34,913 bases of DNA from Magnetovibrio sp. (lineage in GTDB: Bacteria; Pseudomonadota; Alphaproteobacteria; Rhodospirillales; Magnetovibrionaceae), in NCBI GenBank assembly GCA_026196495.1, contig JAPHSY010000051.1, forward strand, positions 1-34,913, written 5' to 3'. Under the pieces are notes generated by a model that saw only the letters and a program-made list of their open reading frames with translations, was not told where the DNA came from and searched no databases. Made by a program: the position numbers and the translations under genes. Of the stretch, positions 16,686 to 25,610 are shown in pieces; the stretch's first letter is position 1, and every line of letters begins with the position of its first letter.

Positions 16686-17069
16686 ATGACCCCCTTTGGC
16701 GAAAAAATGCGCGAACTTAGGGCCCACAAAGGCGTGTCGCAAAAAGAAATGGCGACGGCTTTGGGGGTTTCTGCGGCTTATATGTCAGCGCTGGAACACG
16801 GCAATCGTGGTCGCCCGGCATCGGGTATGATCATGCAAATCTGCGACTATTTTGATCTCATTTGGGATGACAGCGAAGATTTGAAGCGCCTGGCGGCCCT
16901 GTCGCACCCGCGTGTCACCATAGATACCGCGGGTTTGAGCCCCAAAGCCACGGAACTGGCCAATGAATTGGCCAATTCTATTGGTGATTTGGACGAGCAA
17001 AACCTACAATGGATATTGGATGAAATTCGTGCGCATAAGGCTGCACGCCTCAAAGGCCCGCCTTATTGA
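16686..17069 (+). CDS. XRE-family helix-turn-helix regulator
   Basis: The 127-residue protein has a Cro/CI-type HTH at residues 7-60 (MRELRAHKGVSQKEMATALGVSAAYMSALEHG). A helical C-terminal part follows with LSPKATELANELANSIGDLDEQNLQWILDEI. It resembles short chromosomal XRE regulators found next to these genes in other alphaproteobacteria. The target is unknown. A hairpin overlaps its Shine-Dalgarno sequence. It reads in the same direction as the efflux gene upstream, with 62 bases between. Confidence 0.85.
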   Translation: MTPFGEKMRELRAHKGVSQKEMATALGVSAAYMSALEHGNRGRPASGMIMQICDYFDLIWDDSEDLKRLAALSHPRVTIDTAGLSPKATELANELANSIGDLDEQNLQWILDEIRAHKAARLKGPPY

Positions 17070-17188
17070 TGTGAAAGTTGAGGAATCCCAAGGTTTTGTT
17101 TAGGATTCTTAGCTAAGCTTGCCGATAGTACCCATATTTACCAAAGACGTGCCCACCTCGCAGTAACACTGAATAACTGGTATAGAGC

Positions 17189-18130
17189 ATGGCAGCTGTG
17201 GCCAAAAAGAAGTCTGAAGGCTTACTTGGGAAGATCACCAGCCCGTTTCGTAAGAAAAATGCGAAACCTACGGCGAAGAAAGCTGCGCCTGAACCCGTTG
17301 AAAAACCTAAAAAACCTCAAGAAAAACTTTACTGGCCGCCATCACGTTTGAACGTGATTGAGAAATTATGGGGCCAGGGCTACACCACCCCGGGTGGTGC
17401 GGACCGGGTCAAGCAATTCGCGCCCCTGCTGCAGCTGGATGAAAAGAAAAGCCTGTTGCTGTTGGGTGCTGGTTTGGGTGGTATCAATGAAACATTGGTG
17501 GAAGACACCGGTGTTTGGGTTACGGGTATTGAGCCTGATCAAGAGTTGGCAAAAATGGGCCATGAAAGCATGCAGCGTGCTGGGCACAAACGTAAAGCCC
17601 CCATACGTTACAACGATATGGAAGAACTGAAGCTCAAACCCAAATCCTTTGATGCTATGTTGGCATTGGATCAAATTCACACGGTCAAAGACAAAAAGGC
17701 TTTGTTTAATGCAGTGACCGAAGCATTGCGTCTGCATGGGGAGATGCTGTTCATTAGCTTTAGTCTGCCAGATACCAATCCACCCAATGAAATTTTGCAA
17801 AGCTGGATCAATCAGCAAGACAAGACGCCGTATTTGTGGCCGATTGAGGCCATGCTGGCGATGTTGAACACCTTGGATTTAGATGTCCGCCCCCCCGATG
17901 ATATGACCCGCGAATATCGCAATTGTGTCCTCAAAGCCTGGGTCAATTTCTTGTCCAATATGAACAAGGCCGAGCTGAAAGAAATGGCCGCCGATGTGGT
18001 GGGCGAATGTGCCCGTTGGGCCGAACTGATCACCGCCATCGACCGGGGTGGCCTGAAGGTGATGAAATACAACTGTGTCAAAGTCCAAGAAAAACGCAAA
18101 TCCGTGGATGAGTTGATGGCTCAGGCTTAA
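17189..18130 (+). CDS. SAM-dependent methyltransferase-like protein
   Basis: The 313-residue protein has a Lys/Pro-rich, probably disordered N-terminus (about residues 1-48). A Rossmann-type fold follows: SLLLLGAGLGGINETLVE (about 88-105) resembles motif I of class I methyltransferases, TGIEPDQELAKMG motif II, and FDAMLALDQIHTVKDKK the strand-4 region. A helical C-terminal part ends in KRKSVDELMAQA. The substrate is unknown. It converges with hslU, with only 10 bases between the stops and no clear terminator. The 119-base gap upstream shows no firm promoter. Confidence 0.7.
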   Translation: MAAVAKKKSEGLLGKITSPFRKKNAKPTAKKAAPEPVEKPKKPQEKLYWPPSRLNVIEKLWGQGYTTPGGADRVKQFAPLLQLDEKKSLLLLGAGLGGINETLVEDTGVWVTGIEPDQELAKMGHESMQRAGHKRKAPIRYNDMEELKLKPKSFDAMLALDQIHTVKDKKALFNAVTEALRLHGEMLFISFSLPDTNPPNEILQSWINQQDKTPYLWPIEAMLAMLNTLDLDVRPPDDMTREYRNCVLKAWVNFLSNMNKAELKEMAADVVGECARWAELITAIDRGGLKVMKYNCVKVQEKRKSVDELMAQA

Positions 18131-18140
18131 TAGCTTAATT

Positions 18141-19451
18141 TTAAAGAATAAACTTCTTCAAATCTGCATCTTGAGCCAAGCTGGAAACGGTTTCACGGAC
18201 CACGTCTTCGTCGATGGTGATGGTTTCACCAGAACGTTCCGAAGCCTCGAAGCTGATGTCTTCCAACAGTTTTTCCATCACCGTGTGCAGACGCCGTGCA
18301 CCGATGTTTTCCACCGTGGCATTGATGTCGGCGGCCAAGGTTGCCAGCTCTTCAATGGCGTCATCGCTGAATTCAAGCGTAACGTCCTCAACACCCATCA
18401 GGCCAATATATTGACGGATCAGGCTGCTTTCTGGTTCTTTCAGGATGCGAACCAAGTCATCACGGGTGAGGGCTTTTAGTTCGACCCGGATCGGCAGGCG
18501 GCCTTGCAGTTCCGGCAGTAGGTCGCTGGGCTTGGACACGTGGAACGCGCCGCTGGCGATGAACAGGATGTGGTCGGTTTTCACCGGGCCGCGTTTGGTT
18601 GAGACCGTGGTGCCTTCGATCAAGGGCAGAAGGTCGCGTTGAACACCTTCGCGCGATACATCGCCGCCACCACGCTCAGAGCGGTTGGCGATTTTGTCGA
18701 GCTCATCTAAGAACACGATGCCCCCGGTTTCAACCTTGTCGATGGCTTCTTTGATCAAGGCTTCTTCGTCCACTAATTTTTCGGCCTCTTCCGCGACCAA
18801 GATGTCGTAACTGGCAGAAACAGCCATCTTTTTGGGTTTGGTCTGGCCACCAAAAGCGCCGCCGAACATGTCGGTCAAGTTGATCATACTGACCTGACCG
18901 CCGGGTATACCGGGGATATCGAAGTTGGGCATACCACCCGCACCTGAATCACGGACATTAATTTCGATTTCTTTGTCGTCCAATTCGCCTTCACGCAGCA
19001 TTTTGCGGAATTTTTGACGCGTGCTATCCGATGCACTCTCACCCACCAAGGCGTCGAGGACACGTTCTTCGGCAGCCAGCTCAGCTTTGGCGTGGACCTG
19101 TTTTTTGTGGTGTTCGCGCACCATATGCACGGCGGTTTCCACCAAATCGCGCACAATTTGTTCCACATCGCGTCCGACATAACCAACTTCGGTGAATTTG
19201 GTGGCCTCTACCTTGATAAACGGTGCATCGGCCAATTTGGCCAGGCGGCGTGCAATTTCAGTTTTACCCACACCCGTTGGGCCGATCATGAGGATGTTTT
19301 TCGGCACAATTTCATCACGCAGGTCATCGTCGATTTGTTGACGACGCCAGCGGTTGCGCAGCGCCACAGCCACGGCGCGTTTGGCATCATTTTGACCGAC
19401 AATAAAACGGTCCAGTTCGGAAACGATTTCGCGAGGGGTAAAGCTGCTCAT
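18141..19451 (-). CDS. hslU: ATP-dependent protease ATPase subunit HslU (ClpY)
   Basis: The 436-residue AAA+ unfoldase has Walker A GPTGVGKT at residues 57-64, Walker [11 protein letters not shown] and the sensor region [29 protein letters not shown]. An I-domain lies between the Walker motifs. The C-terminal tail DLKKFIL inserts into HslV to open it, as in the family (usually ...RFIL). It feeds unfolded substrates to HslV in the cytoplasm. It starts 18 bases after hslV and is co-transcribed with it. Confidence 0.97.
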   Translation of the reverse strand: MSSFTPREIVSELDRFIVGQNDAKRAVAVALRNRWRRQQIDDDLRDEIVPKNILMIGPTGVGKTEIARRLAKLADAPFIKVEATKFTEVGYVGRDVEQIVRDLVETAVHMVREHHKKQVHAKAELAAEERVLDALVGESASDSTRQKFRKMLREGELDDKEIEINVRDSGAGGMPNFDIPGIPGGQVSMINLTDMFGGAFGGQTKPKKMAVSASYDILVAEEAEKLVDEEALIKEAIDKVETGGIVFLDELDKIANRSERGGGDVSREGVQRDLLPLIEGTTVSTKRGPVKTDHILFIASGAFHVSKPSDLLPELQGRLPIRVELKALTRDDLVRILKEPESSLIRQYIGLMGVEDVTLEFSDDAIEELATLAADINATVENIGARRLHTVMEKLLEDISFEASERSGETITIDEDVVRETVSSLAQDADLKKFIL

Positions 19452-19469
19452 AATCTTTGGTCTTCTCGA

Positions 19470-20018
19470 TTAAACTTTTTCGATGGTGAAATTCGAATTG
19501 GTGTAAACGCAAATATCTGCGGCAATTTCCATGGCTTTACGGGCCACATCTTCGGCGGGCACATCTTTTTGCCCAACCAGTGCACGGGCCGCGGCCAGGG
19601 CATAATTACCGCCCGATCCAATGGCGACCACGCCGTCGTCGGGTTCCAACACATCACCAGTGCCGGTCAAAACCAGGGATACATCCTTGTCGGACACCAA
19701 CATCATGGCTTCCAATTTGCGCAAATAGCGGTCTGTACGCCAGTCTTTGGCCAATTCCACACACGCCCGGGTGAGCTGATTGGGGTATTGCTCCAACTTG
19801 GCTTCCAGGCGTTCAAACAGGGTAAAGGCATCTGCCGTGGCCCCGGCAAATCCGGCAACAACCTTGCCACCACCGATGCGTCGGACCTTTTGGGCGCTGC
19901 CTTTGATCACGGTGTCGCCAAGGCTCACTTGGCCGTCGCCAATCATCACAACCTCATTGTCTTTGCGGACATTGAGGATGGTGGTGCCGTGCCATGTGGG
20001 GATGGGGTTGTCGCTCAT
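19470..20018 (-). CDS. hslV: ATP-dependent protease proteolytic subunit HslV (ClpQ)
   Basis: The 182-residue N-terminal-nucleophile peptidase is related to proteasome beta subunits. The catalytic Thr is expected at residue 12 (after HG, in TTILNVRKD), so an 11-residue propeptide must be removed. E. coli HslV needs only Met removal, but alphaproteobacterial proteins commonly have such an extension. The GDGQVSLG and [16 protein letters not shown] segments are diagnostic. It diverges from hisB; the shared 149-base region has a candidate promoter for this operon. Confidence 0.96.
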   Translation of the reverse strand: MSDNPIPTWHGTTILNVRKDNEVVMIGDGQVSLGDTVIKGSAQKVRRIGGGKVVAGFAGATADAFTLFERLEAKLEQYPNQLTRACVELAKDWRTDRYLRKLEAMMLVSDKDVSLVLTGTGDVLEPDDGVVAIGSGGNYALAAARALVGQKDVPAEDVARKAMEIAADICVYTNSNFTIEKV

Positions 20019-20055
20019 AAGATTGCTCCGATTGATGTGCGGCTCAAGTCAGAGG

Positions 20056-20084
20056 GATGTAAGCCGCTCGAGAGCTCCGGTCAA
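20056..20084 (-). promoter_or_regulatory. Candidate promoter of hslVU (possibly heat-shock type)
   Basis: On the minus strand, TTGACC (20079-20084) and TACATC (20056-20061) are 17 bases apart, about 40 bases before the hslV ATG. The -35 element extended as CTTGACC resembles alphaproteobacterial RpoH sites, and hslVU is a classical heat-shock operon. The -10 match is poor. Confidence 0.35.
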
Positions 20085-20167
20085 GTGTGGTTTCATATAC
20101 CTTTCTGGCTGGTACTACGCCTATTTCGCTGTTAAAAGTAAGCCTGTTTTGAAATGGAGAACGCCCC

Positions 20168-20767
20168 ATGCGTACAGGCCGCGTTGAACGCAACACCAAC
20201 GAGACCCAAATCAGCGTCGAATTGAACCTCGACGGTGAAGGCAATTATGATGTGTCCACCGGGATCGGATTTCTCGATCACATGCTGGAACAGCTGTCCC
20301 GTCACTCGCTGATTGACTTGACGGTGAAGGCCACAGGCGATCTCCACATTGATTTTCACCACACCACCGAAGACGTGGGCATCGCCATTGGTGAGGCCTT
20401 CACCCAAGCCTTGGGCGATCGCAAGGGTATCACGCGCTATGGCTCGGCCCTGTCGCCGATGGATGAAAGCCTGACGCGCATTGCTTTGGATGCTTCAAAC
20501 CGTCCATACCTAGTGTGGAAGGTCGAATTCGTGCGTGACAAGCTGGGTGATATGGATACTGAGCTGTTTAAGGAATGGTTCGCGGGCTTTGCGCAATCTG
20601 CCGGTTTGACCCTGCACGTGGAAACGTTCTACGGCGAGAACAATCACCACATTATTGAAAGCGCGTTTAAGGGCCTGGCCCGTGCGCTGCGTCAGGCGGT
20701 GGAAATTGACCCACGCAAAGCCGACCAGGTGCCGTCTACCAAAGGCGTGCTGGGCGGTTCGCTCTAA
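20168..20767 (+). CDS. hisB: Imidazoleglycerol-phosphate dehydratase
   Basis: The 199-residue monofunctional HisB dehydrates imidazole glycerol phosphate in histidine synthesis. Metal-binding signatures are visible: [36 protein letters not shown] and [18 protein letters not shown]. The phosphatase domain fused to it in enterobacteria is absent, as expected outside gammaproteobacteria. It begins the his operon and is followed 12 bases later by a DUF2628 gene. Confidence 0.97.
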   Translation: MRTGRVERNTNETQISVELNLDGEGNYDVSTGIGFLDHMLEQLSRHSLIDLTVKATGDLHIDFHHTTEDVGIAIGEAFTQALGDRKGITRYGSALSPMDESLTRIALDASNRPYLVWKVEFVRDKLGDMDTELFKEWFAGFAQSAGLTLHVETFYGENNHHIIESAFKGLARALRQAVEIDPRKADQVPSTKGVLGGSL

Positions 20768-20779
20768 AAGGAATTTAGG

Positions 20780-21169
20780 TTGAGTGTTTTCACCGTTCAC
20801 GTGCGCGACACCGGATTGAGGCCAACTTTGGCTTTGGTCAAAGACGGCTTTTCCTGGCCGGCGGCTGTGTTCGGGTTTATCTGGGCATTGGTGATTGGGG
20901 CCTGGGATGTGGCGCTGGTGTTGTTTGCGCTGCAAATGGTTGTCGGCACCGTTGCGGGCCTTTTGATTGAAAGCCCAGATGTGCAAACGGTGATACAAAT
21001 TGGCTTGGCTGTGGTCATCGGTTTGATCGCAAACGAAATGCGCCGTTGGTCTTTGGACCGTCACGGCCTGCATGAAGATGCCGTGGTCACGGCCCACGAC
21101 AAAGAAGAGGCGGAGCGGCGTTACTTGGATGCCAATCCTTATATGACCGCAAAGCTGTTGAGAGAATAA
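20780..21169 (+). CDS. DUF2628 membrane protein within the his operon
   Basis: The 129-residue protein starts with [32 protein letters not shown], the DUF2628 signature. Two or three hydrophobic segments follow, then a charged C-terminus. The start is TTG at 20780, with AAAGGA at 20767-20772, 7 bases before it. Its stop overlaps the hisH start (TAATG), so expression is coupled to histidine synthesis genes. Function unknown; the placement between hisB and hisH recurs in alphaproteobacteria as far as I recall. Confidence 0.85.
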   Translation: MSVFTVHVRDTGLRPTLALVKDGFSWPAAVFGFIWALVIGAWDVALVLFALQMVVGTVAGLLIESPDVQTVIQIGLAVVIGLIANEMRRWSLDRHGLHEDAVVTAHDKEEAERRYLDANPYMTAKLLRE

Positions 21170-21810
21170 TGCAGATAGCAATTATCGATTATGGCTCGGG
21201 CAATCTACGCTCGGTCGCCAAGTCCTTTGAACGGGCTGCCAACGAACAAGGTATTGCTGCCGATGTTGTGGTGACACCCAATCCCGACGACGTGTTGAGT
21301 GCCGATCGCATTGTGCTGCCCGGTGTTGGTGCCTTTGCCGATTGCCGCAATGGTTTGGAGAATGTTGACGGCTTGCACGATGCCTTGACGGAGGTCGCCA
21401 TTAACAAAGCCCGTCCGTTCATGGGTGTGTGCGTCGGCATGCAATTGATGAGTGATGTCGGCCATGAGTTTGGCGACACCCCCGGCCTGGGCTGGATACC
21501 AGGTGACGTGGTGGCGTTGGAGCCCAACGACAAAAACTTGAAAATTCCGCACATGGGCTGGAATGATTTACAGCTCACCACGGACCACCCTGTATTTGAT
21601 GGGGTGAAGTCTGGTGAGCACGCCTATTTTGTGCACAGCTTTCATTTTAAAGCCAAAGACCCGGCACATGTGCTGGCAACGGTGGATTATGGTGGCCCGG
21701 TGACGGTGGCCATCGGTCGGGACAACTTGATCGGCACTCAATTCCACCCGGAAAAAAGCCAACACTTGGGCCTGCATATTATTTCCAACTTCCTCAAATG
21801 GAATCCCTAA
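21169..21810 (+). CDS. hisH: Imidazole glycerol phosphate synthase, glutaminase subunit
   Basis: The 213-residue class I glutamine amidotransferase releases ammonia for HisF. The nucleophile Cys88 lies in [11 protein letters not shown], and the His-x-Glu pair lies in TQFHPEKSQ near the C-terminus. The N-terminal [14 protein letters not shown] is typical. The gene starts on the stop of the DUF2628 gene and ends 4 bases before hisA. Confidence 0.97.
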   Translation: MQIAIIDYGSGNLRSVAKSFERAANEQGIAADVVVTPNPDDVLSADRIVLPGVGAFADCRNGLENVDGLHDALTEVAINKARPFMGVCVGMQLMSDVGHEFGDTPGLGWIPGDVVALEPNDKNLKIPHMGWNDLQLTTDHPVFDGVKSGEHAYFVHSFHFKAKDPAHVLATVDYGGPVTVAIGRDNLIGTQFHPEKSQHLGLHIISNFLKWNP

Positions 21811-21814
21811 AGAC

Positions 21815-22540
21815 ATGATCTTCTTCCCTGCCATTGATTTGAAAGACGGCCAATGCGTGCGCTTGCTGCGCGGTGAAATGGACCAGGCTACGGTCTTCAA
21901 CGATGATTCCGGTGCCCAAGCCAAAGCCTTTGTCGACGAAGGTTGCGAATGGATCCATGTGGTTGATTTGAACGGTGCCTTCGAAGGGCGCCCTGTTAAT
22001 GCCGATGCGGTGCAGGCGATCTTGGACGCCGTGGATGTGCCCATTGAGCTGGGCGGTGGCATTCGTGATATGGACACCATTCGCTTTTGGTTGGACAAGG
22101 GTGTACGCCGGGTGATTTTGGGTACCGTGGCGCTACGCGATCCCGACTTGGTTATTGAAGCCTGTAAAGAATTTCCAGGCCGCATTGCCGTGGGTGTGGA
22201 TGCCAAAGACGGCATGGTTGCAGTGGAAGGCTGGGCTGAAGTTTCCGACATCACCGCCGTTGATCTGGCGCAGAAGTTTGAAGACGCAGGTGTGTCCGCG
22301 ATTATCTTCACCGACATTGGTCGCGATGGCTTGATGCAAGGCCCTAACGTTGGCAGCACCCTGGAGCTGGCCAAAGCCATTTCCACCCCGGTGATTGTTT
22401 CGGGCGGGGTGTCCAGCATGGATGATTTGCAAACGGTCAAAGATGCAGGTGGTGATCTGTTTGAAGGTGTGATCAGCGGTCGTGCGGTTTATGATGGTAA
22501 AATCGGCGTGCGTGAGGCCGTCAATTTGTTGGGGGCCTAA
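21815..22540 (+). CDS. hisA: Phosphoribosylformimino-5-aminoimidazole carboxamide ribotide isomerase
   Basis: The 241-residue TIM barrel catalyses the Amadori rearrangement of ProFAR to PRFAR. The first catalytic Asp is Asp8 ([15 protein letters not shown]), and the two phosphate-binding loops ELGGGIRD and [11 protein letters not shown] are present. The second Asp lies in [10 protein letters not shown]. Three bases separate it from hisF. Confidence 0.97.
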   Translation: MIFFPAIDLKDGQCVRLLRGEMDQATVFNDDSGAQAKAFVDEGCEWIHVVDLNGAFEGRPVNADAVQAILDAVDVPIELGGGIRDMDTIRFWLDKGVRRVILGTVALRDPDLVIEACKEFPGRIAVGVDAKDGMVAVEGWAEVSDITAVDLAQKFEDAGVSAIIFTDIGRDGLMQGPNVGSTLELAKAISTPVIVSGGVSSMDDLQTVKDAGGDLFEGVISGRAVYDGKIGVREAVNLLGA

Positions 22541-22543
22541 AGG

Positions 22544-23314
22544 ATGCTGAAGGCACGCATTATTCCATGTTTGGATGTCGAAGGCGGCCGCGTCGTCAAA
22601 GGTGTGAACTTTGTCGATTTGATCGATGCTGGTGATCCGGTGGAACAGGCCCGTGTCTATGATGCCGCCGGTGCGGATGAGCTGACGTTTTTAGACATTA
22701 CGGCGTCTCACGAAAACCGCGACACCATTTTTGATGTGGTTAACCGCACCGCAGAACAATGCTTTATGCCATTGACGGTGGGTGGTGGCGTGCGCACCAC
22801 AGATGATATTCGCAAATTGCTGTTGGCGGGGGCGGACAAGGCCTCCATCAACACTGCGGCTGTGAACAACCCTGAATTCGTCAAAGAAGCCGCACAAAAA
22901 TTTGGTTCCCAATGCATCGTGGTGGCGGTAGACGCCAAAACCGTGGCACCGGGCAAATTTGAGATTTTCACCCATGGTGGGCGCAACCCCACGGGTATTG
23001 ATGCCGTTGAATGGGCGGAGCGCATGGCGAATTATGGTGCCGGGGAAATTTTGCTGACCTCAATGGATCGTGACGGCACCAAGCAGGGCTTTAATATTGA
23101 GCTCACCCGTGCCATTGCCGATGCCGTGGATATCCCGGTGATTGCATCGGGTGGTGTGGGGACTTTGGATCATATGGTCGAAGGTGTTTTGGAAGGCCAT
23201 GCCTCGGCGGTACTTGCGGCCTCGATTTTTCACTTCGGGACGTATACCATTGGTGAAACCAAAAAATATATGCAGGCGCACGGTGTTGATGTACGTCTTG
23301 ATAACATTGACTGA
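22544..23314 (+). CDS. hisF: Imidazole glycerol phosphate synthase, cyclase subunit
   Basis: The 256-residue TIM barrel uses ammonia from HisH to close the imidazole ring and release AICAR. The catalytic Asp11 lies in [15 protein letters not shown] and the other in [14 protein letters not shown] (about 130). Phosphate-binding loops [11 protein letters not shown] and [12 protein letters not shown] are present. It resembles hisA, with which it shares ancestry. hisE follows after 26 bases. Confidence 0.97.
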   Translation: MLKARIIPCLDVEGGRVVKGVNFVDLIDAGDPVEQARVYDAAGADELTFLDITASHENRDTIFDVVNRTAEQCFMPLTVGGGVRTTDDIRKLLLAGADKASINTAAVNNPEFVKEAAQKFGSQCIVVAVDAKTVAPGKFEIFTHGGRNPTGIDAVEWAERMANYGAGEILLTSMDRDGTKQGFNIELTRAIADAVDIPVIASGGVGTLDHMVEGVLEGHASAVLAASIFHFGTYTIGETKKYMQAHGVDVRLDNID

Positions 23315-23340
23315 TATTTGATGAGTAGGGGAGCAGACAC

Positions 23341-23676
23341 ATGGGTGACAGCAGCTACATTGGCATTTTGACACGTTTATTCGAAACCATCGAAAGCCGC
23401 AAAGGTGCCGATGCAGAAACGTCCTATACCGCCAAATTGTTTAGCCGTGGCCGTACCGCCATCGCGCAAAAGGTTGGTGAAGAAGCCGTAGAAGTGAACA
23501 TTGCTGCCCTCGCGGAGGGCCCAGATGCCGTGGCTGCAGAAAGTGCGGATTTGATTTACCACTTGATGGTTTTGTGGGCCGATACGGGCATTACACCTGA
23601 ACAGGTGTGGGCAGAACTGGCCAAGCGTGAAGGCCTGTCCGGCATCGAAGAAAAGCGTGCACGTGGCGAGTTGTAA
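23341..23676 (+). CDS. hisE: Phosphoribosyl-ATP pyrophosphatase
   Basis: The 111-residue all-helical MazG-like enzyme hydrolyses PR-ATP to PR-AMP. KLFSRGRTAIAQKVGEEAVEVNIAAL and ESADLIYHLMVLW with the Mg-binding Glu/Asp are typical. GGGGAG lies 6 bases before the ATG. hisI is not fused and is not in the window. Confidence 0.95.
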   Translation: MGDSSYIGILTRLFETIESRKGADAETSYTAKLFSRGRTAIAQKVGEEAVEVNIAALAEGPDAVAAESADLIYHLMVLWADTGITPEQVWAELAKREGLSGIEEKRARGEL

Positions 23677-23690
23677 GGGAAAAGTGCTTG

Positions 23691-24053
23691 ATGCCTTATG
23701 ATAACAACAACATCTTTGCCAAAATCCTGCGCGGTGAGATTCCATGTGACAAAGTCTATGAAAATGAACACGTTTTGGCGTTCAACGACATTGGCCCACA
23801 GGCCCCAACCCACGTGTTGGTGATCCCCAAAGGGGAATACGTATCGCAAGACGATTTCACCAACAATGCCAGTGATGCGGAAATTGCGGCCCTGTGGCGT
23901 GCTGTGGGCTATATTGCGCGCGATGTCTTGGATTTGGCAGATGCAGGTTATCGCACCATCCAAAACACTGGCCCCGATGGTGGTCAGGAAGTGCCACATT
24001 TTCATGTCCACATTTGCGGCGGTAAGCGCCTTGGGCGCATGATTCCGGAATAG
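23691..24053 (+). CDS. HIT-family (HINT-like) purine nucleoside phosphoramidase
   Basis: The 120-residue histidine-triad protein has IFAKILRGEIPCDKVYENEHVLAFNDI at the N-terminus and the HxHxH triad in VPHFHVHICGG near the end. HINT proteins hydrolyse AMP-linked phosphoramidates. A TTG one codon upstream (23688) is an alternative start; AAGGGA lies 10 bases before the ATG. It follows hisE by 14 bases and probably belongs to the same transcript. Confidence 0.93.
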   Translation: MPYDNNNIFAKILRGEIPCDKVYENEHVLAFNDIGPQAPTHVLVIPKGEYVSQDDFTNNASDAEIAALWRAVGYIARDVLDLADAGYRTIQNTGPDGGQEVPHFHVHICGGKRLGRMIPE

Positions 24054-24055
24054 CT

Positions 24056-24586
24056 TTGAGCTTCGCCGCACGAGATATTCGCCAAAGCACACCCGCAGAC
24101 CTACCGGGGATTGAGCGGCTCTATGTTGCTGCTTTTCCAGATGAAGATTTGATCCCAGTTGTGCGCGAGCTTTTAAATTATGGGCCAGACGCTATGTCGC
24201 TTGTTGGGTGTGAAGGCAGCGACGTCATTGGCCATATCGGTTTGACCATGTGCACCATTGCAGGGTGTGATGAGCGCGTTGCGCTCTTGGCACCGCTTGT
24301 TGTTTCGCCCCCTTTGCACAAACAAGGCATTGGCACCGCATTGGTAGAGGCAGGTTTTCAGCGCTTGAAAAATGCCGATATCGGTCATGTGTATGTTTTG
24401 GGTGATCCGGCGTATTACAGCCGTTTTGGGTTTCAGGTCGAAAACAAAATCACGCCCCCCTATCCTTTACCCAAAGAATGGCTTGGGGCGTGGCAGTCCG
24501 TTGTTTTGAATGGCAGTGAGAGGCCCGATGCTGGGCAATTCTGCATTCCTAAGTTTTGGCAACACGTTGAACTTTGGACGTCCTGA
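24056..24586 (+). CDS. GNAT family N-acetyltransferase (YhbS-like)
   Basis: The 176-residue protein has a GNAT fold. Acetyl-CoA binding motif A is PLVVSPPLHKQGIGTALVEAGFQRL (about residues 81-105), and LGDPAYYSRFGFQ resembles YhbS-type members. The start is TTG at 24056, two bases after the HIT stop, so translation is probably coupled. The substrate is unknown. Confidence 0.85.
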   Translation: MSFAARDIRQSTPADLPGIERLYVAAFPDEDLIPVVRELLNYGPDAMSLVGCEGSDVIGHIGLTMCTIAGCDERVALLAPLVVSPPLHKQGIGTALVEAGFQRLKNADIGHVYVLGDPAYYSRFGFQVENKITPPYPLPKEWLGAWQSVVLNGSERPDAGQFCIPKFWQHVELWTS

Positions 24587-24601
24587 CCCAATGTCTAGCC
24601 C

Positions 24602-24844
24602 ATGAACCGATCGGAAATTTCAGATAACGGTGCGATTTTGATCGCCACCCTCACCTGTCCAGAGTGTTCCCGCCCGCAAGAGGTGGAAATGCTGGAACAC
24701 GCCTGTGTCACCTATCACACCTGCATACATTGCGGCGTGCGGCTTAAGGCTAAGCCCGGGTCGTGTTGTGTGTATTGCTCCTACGCCGATATCCCCTGCC
24801 CGGATGCCCAGTTGGGGGCGAAAAGCTGTTGTTACAATGAGTAA
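24602..24844 (+). CDS. Small Cys-rich GDCCVxC-like protein
   Basis: The 80-residue protein contains eleven cysteines. LTCPECSRPQEVEM and CIHCGVRLKAK look like a zinc-ribbon pair, followed by GSCCVYCSYADIPCPDAQ, a variant of the GDCCVxC motif (Ser in place of Asp). Relatives occur near metal-resistance genes and may bind metal; this is an inference. It begins 15 bases after the GNAT stop and converges with the comM fragment, 20 bases away, without a clear terminator. Confidence 0.8.
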   Translation: MNRSEISDNGAILIATLTCPECSRPQEVEMLEHACVTYHTCIHCGVRLKAKPGSCCVYCSYADIPCPDAQLGAKSCCYNE

Positions 24845-24864
24845 GCCTTGAGATTGAGCCCCGT

Positions 24865-25522
24865 TTAGGCGCTGAGTGCAGTGGCCTTACCGGGGGCGCG
24901 GCGGCGATACGATAAAGCTTCGGCCACATGAACTTTGGTTATGGTTTTGACACCCTCAAGATCGGCAATGGTGCGCGCCACCCTTTGGATGCGGTGATAG
25001 CCGCGTGCACTTAAGTGCATGCGTCCGGCGGCATCTGCCAACAATGCTTTGGCGGCCTCATCCAGCAGGGCGATGCGTTCCAACACTTGGCCGTCGGCTT
25101 CGCCATTGATGCGGACGTTGGCGCCGATGGCCTCAAAGCGTCGGGCCTGAAGGTTTCGAGCGGCCTCGACGCGCTTTTTCACATCTGCCGAGGATTCCGC
25201 GGGTGGTGGTAATGCCAAATCGCTGGCGGGCACCATGGGGACCTCGACATGAAGATCAATTCGGTCCAGTAACGGGCCGGATAATTTGTTCTGATAGTCC
25301 TCAGCACACTTTGGTGCACGCGAACAAGCTTGCCCGGGGTCATCTAAATAACCACACCGACACGGGTTCATGGCCGCCACCAATTGAAATTGTGCCGGGT
25401 ACGAAACGTGCGCAGAAGCCCTTGCAATAACAGCACTTCCGGACTCTATGGGTTGGCGCAAGGCCTCCAGAGCCGGGCGTTGGAACTCGGGCAGCTCATC
25501 CAAGAACAACACCCCCAAGTGG
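24865..25522 (-). pseudogene. comM: comM (yifB) 3' fragment, split by a Tn7-like transposon
   Basis: The C-terminal part of ComM, a Mg-chelatase-like AAA+ helicase that helps integrate DNA taken up in natural transformation. It starts at the Walker B strand (GVLFLDELPEFQ) and holds the AMNPCRCGY and LLDRIDLHVEVP motifs and the C-terminal domain. The Walker A part lies on the other side of the transposon, so this piece cannot be an active ATPase. A chimeric frame continues about 60 bases into the transposon to a TTG at 25584, which is unlikely to matter. The 5-bp target duplication is counted in this fragment. Confidence 0.95.
25518..25522. repeat. Target site duplication AGTGG (tnsA side)
   Basis: The same five bases occur at 34778-34782. 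Joining the flanks with one copy restores an open comM frame (SLAHLGVLFLDE). Confidence 0.92.
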
Positions 25523-25610
25523 TGTAAATTGCAGGAGTGAACTGGAATGAACAGTGATAAAAACGGCCCAAAAGATACTCGCAAAAGTTTAAAAGAGAAC
25601 CGGAGCGATC
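25523..25610 (+). repeat. Transposon end, tnsA side, with TnsB-site-like repeats
   Basis: The tip TGTAAATTGCAGGAGTGAAC corresponds, with one gap, to the other tip TGTTAAATTCAAAAGAGGAAC. A second repeat-like sequence at 25588-25607 (TTTAAAAGAGAACCGGAGCG) matches the repeats of the other end (TCAAAAGARGAACGGA) well. These are probably TnsB binding sites. The end overlaps the start of tnsA, and AGGAG at 25533-25537 in the tip is the tnsA Shine-Dalgarno. Confidence 0.8.

Noticed and set aside
19014-20135. 373-residue open frame on the plus strand
   Set aside because: It lies wholly antisense to hslU and hslV, which have full motifs; it is a coding shadow.
25523-25584. Chimeric start giving a 239-residue product ending in ComM
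   Set aside because: The frame opens at a TTG in the transposon end and lacks Walker A and the N-terminal domain; no ribosome binding site is apparent.
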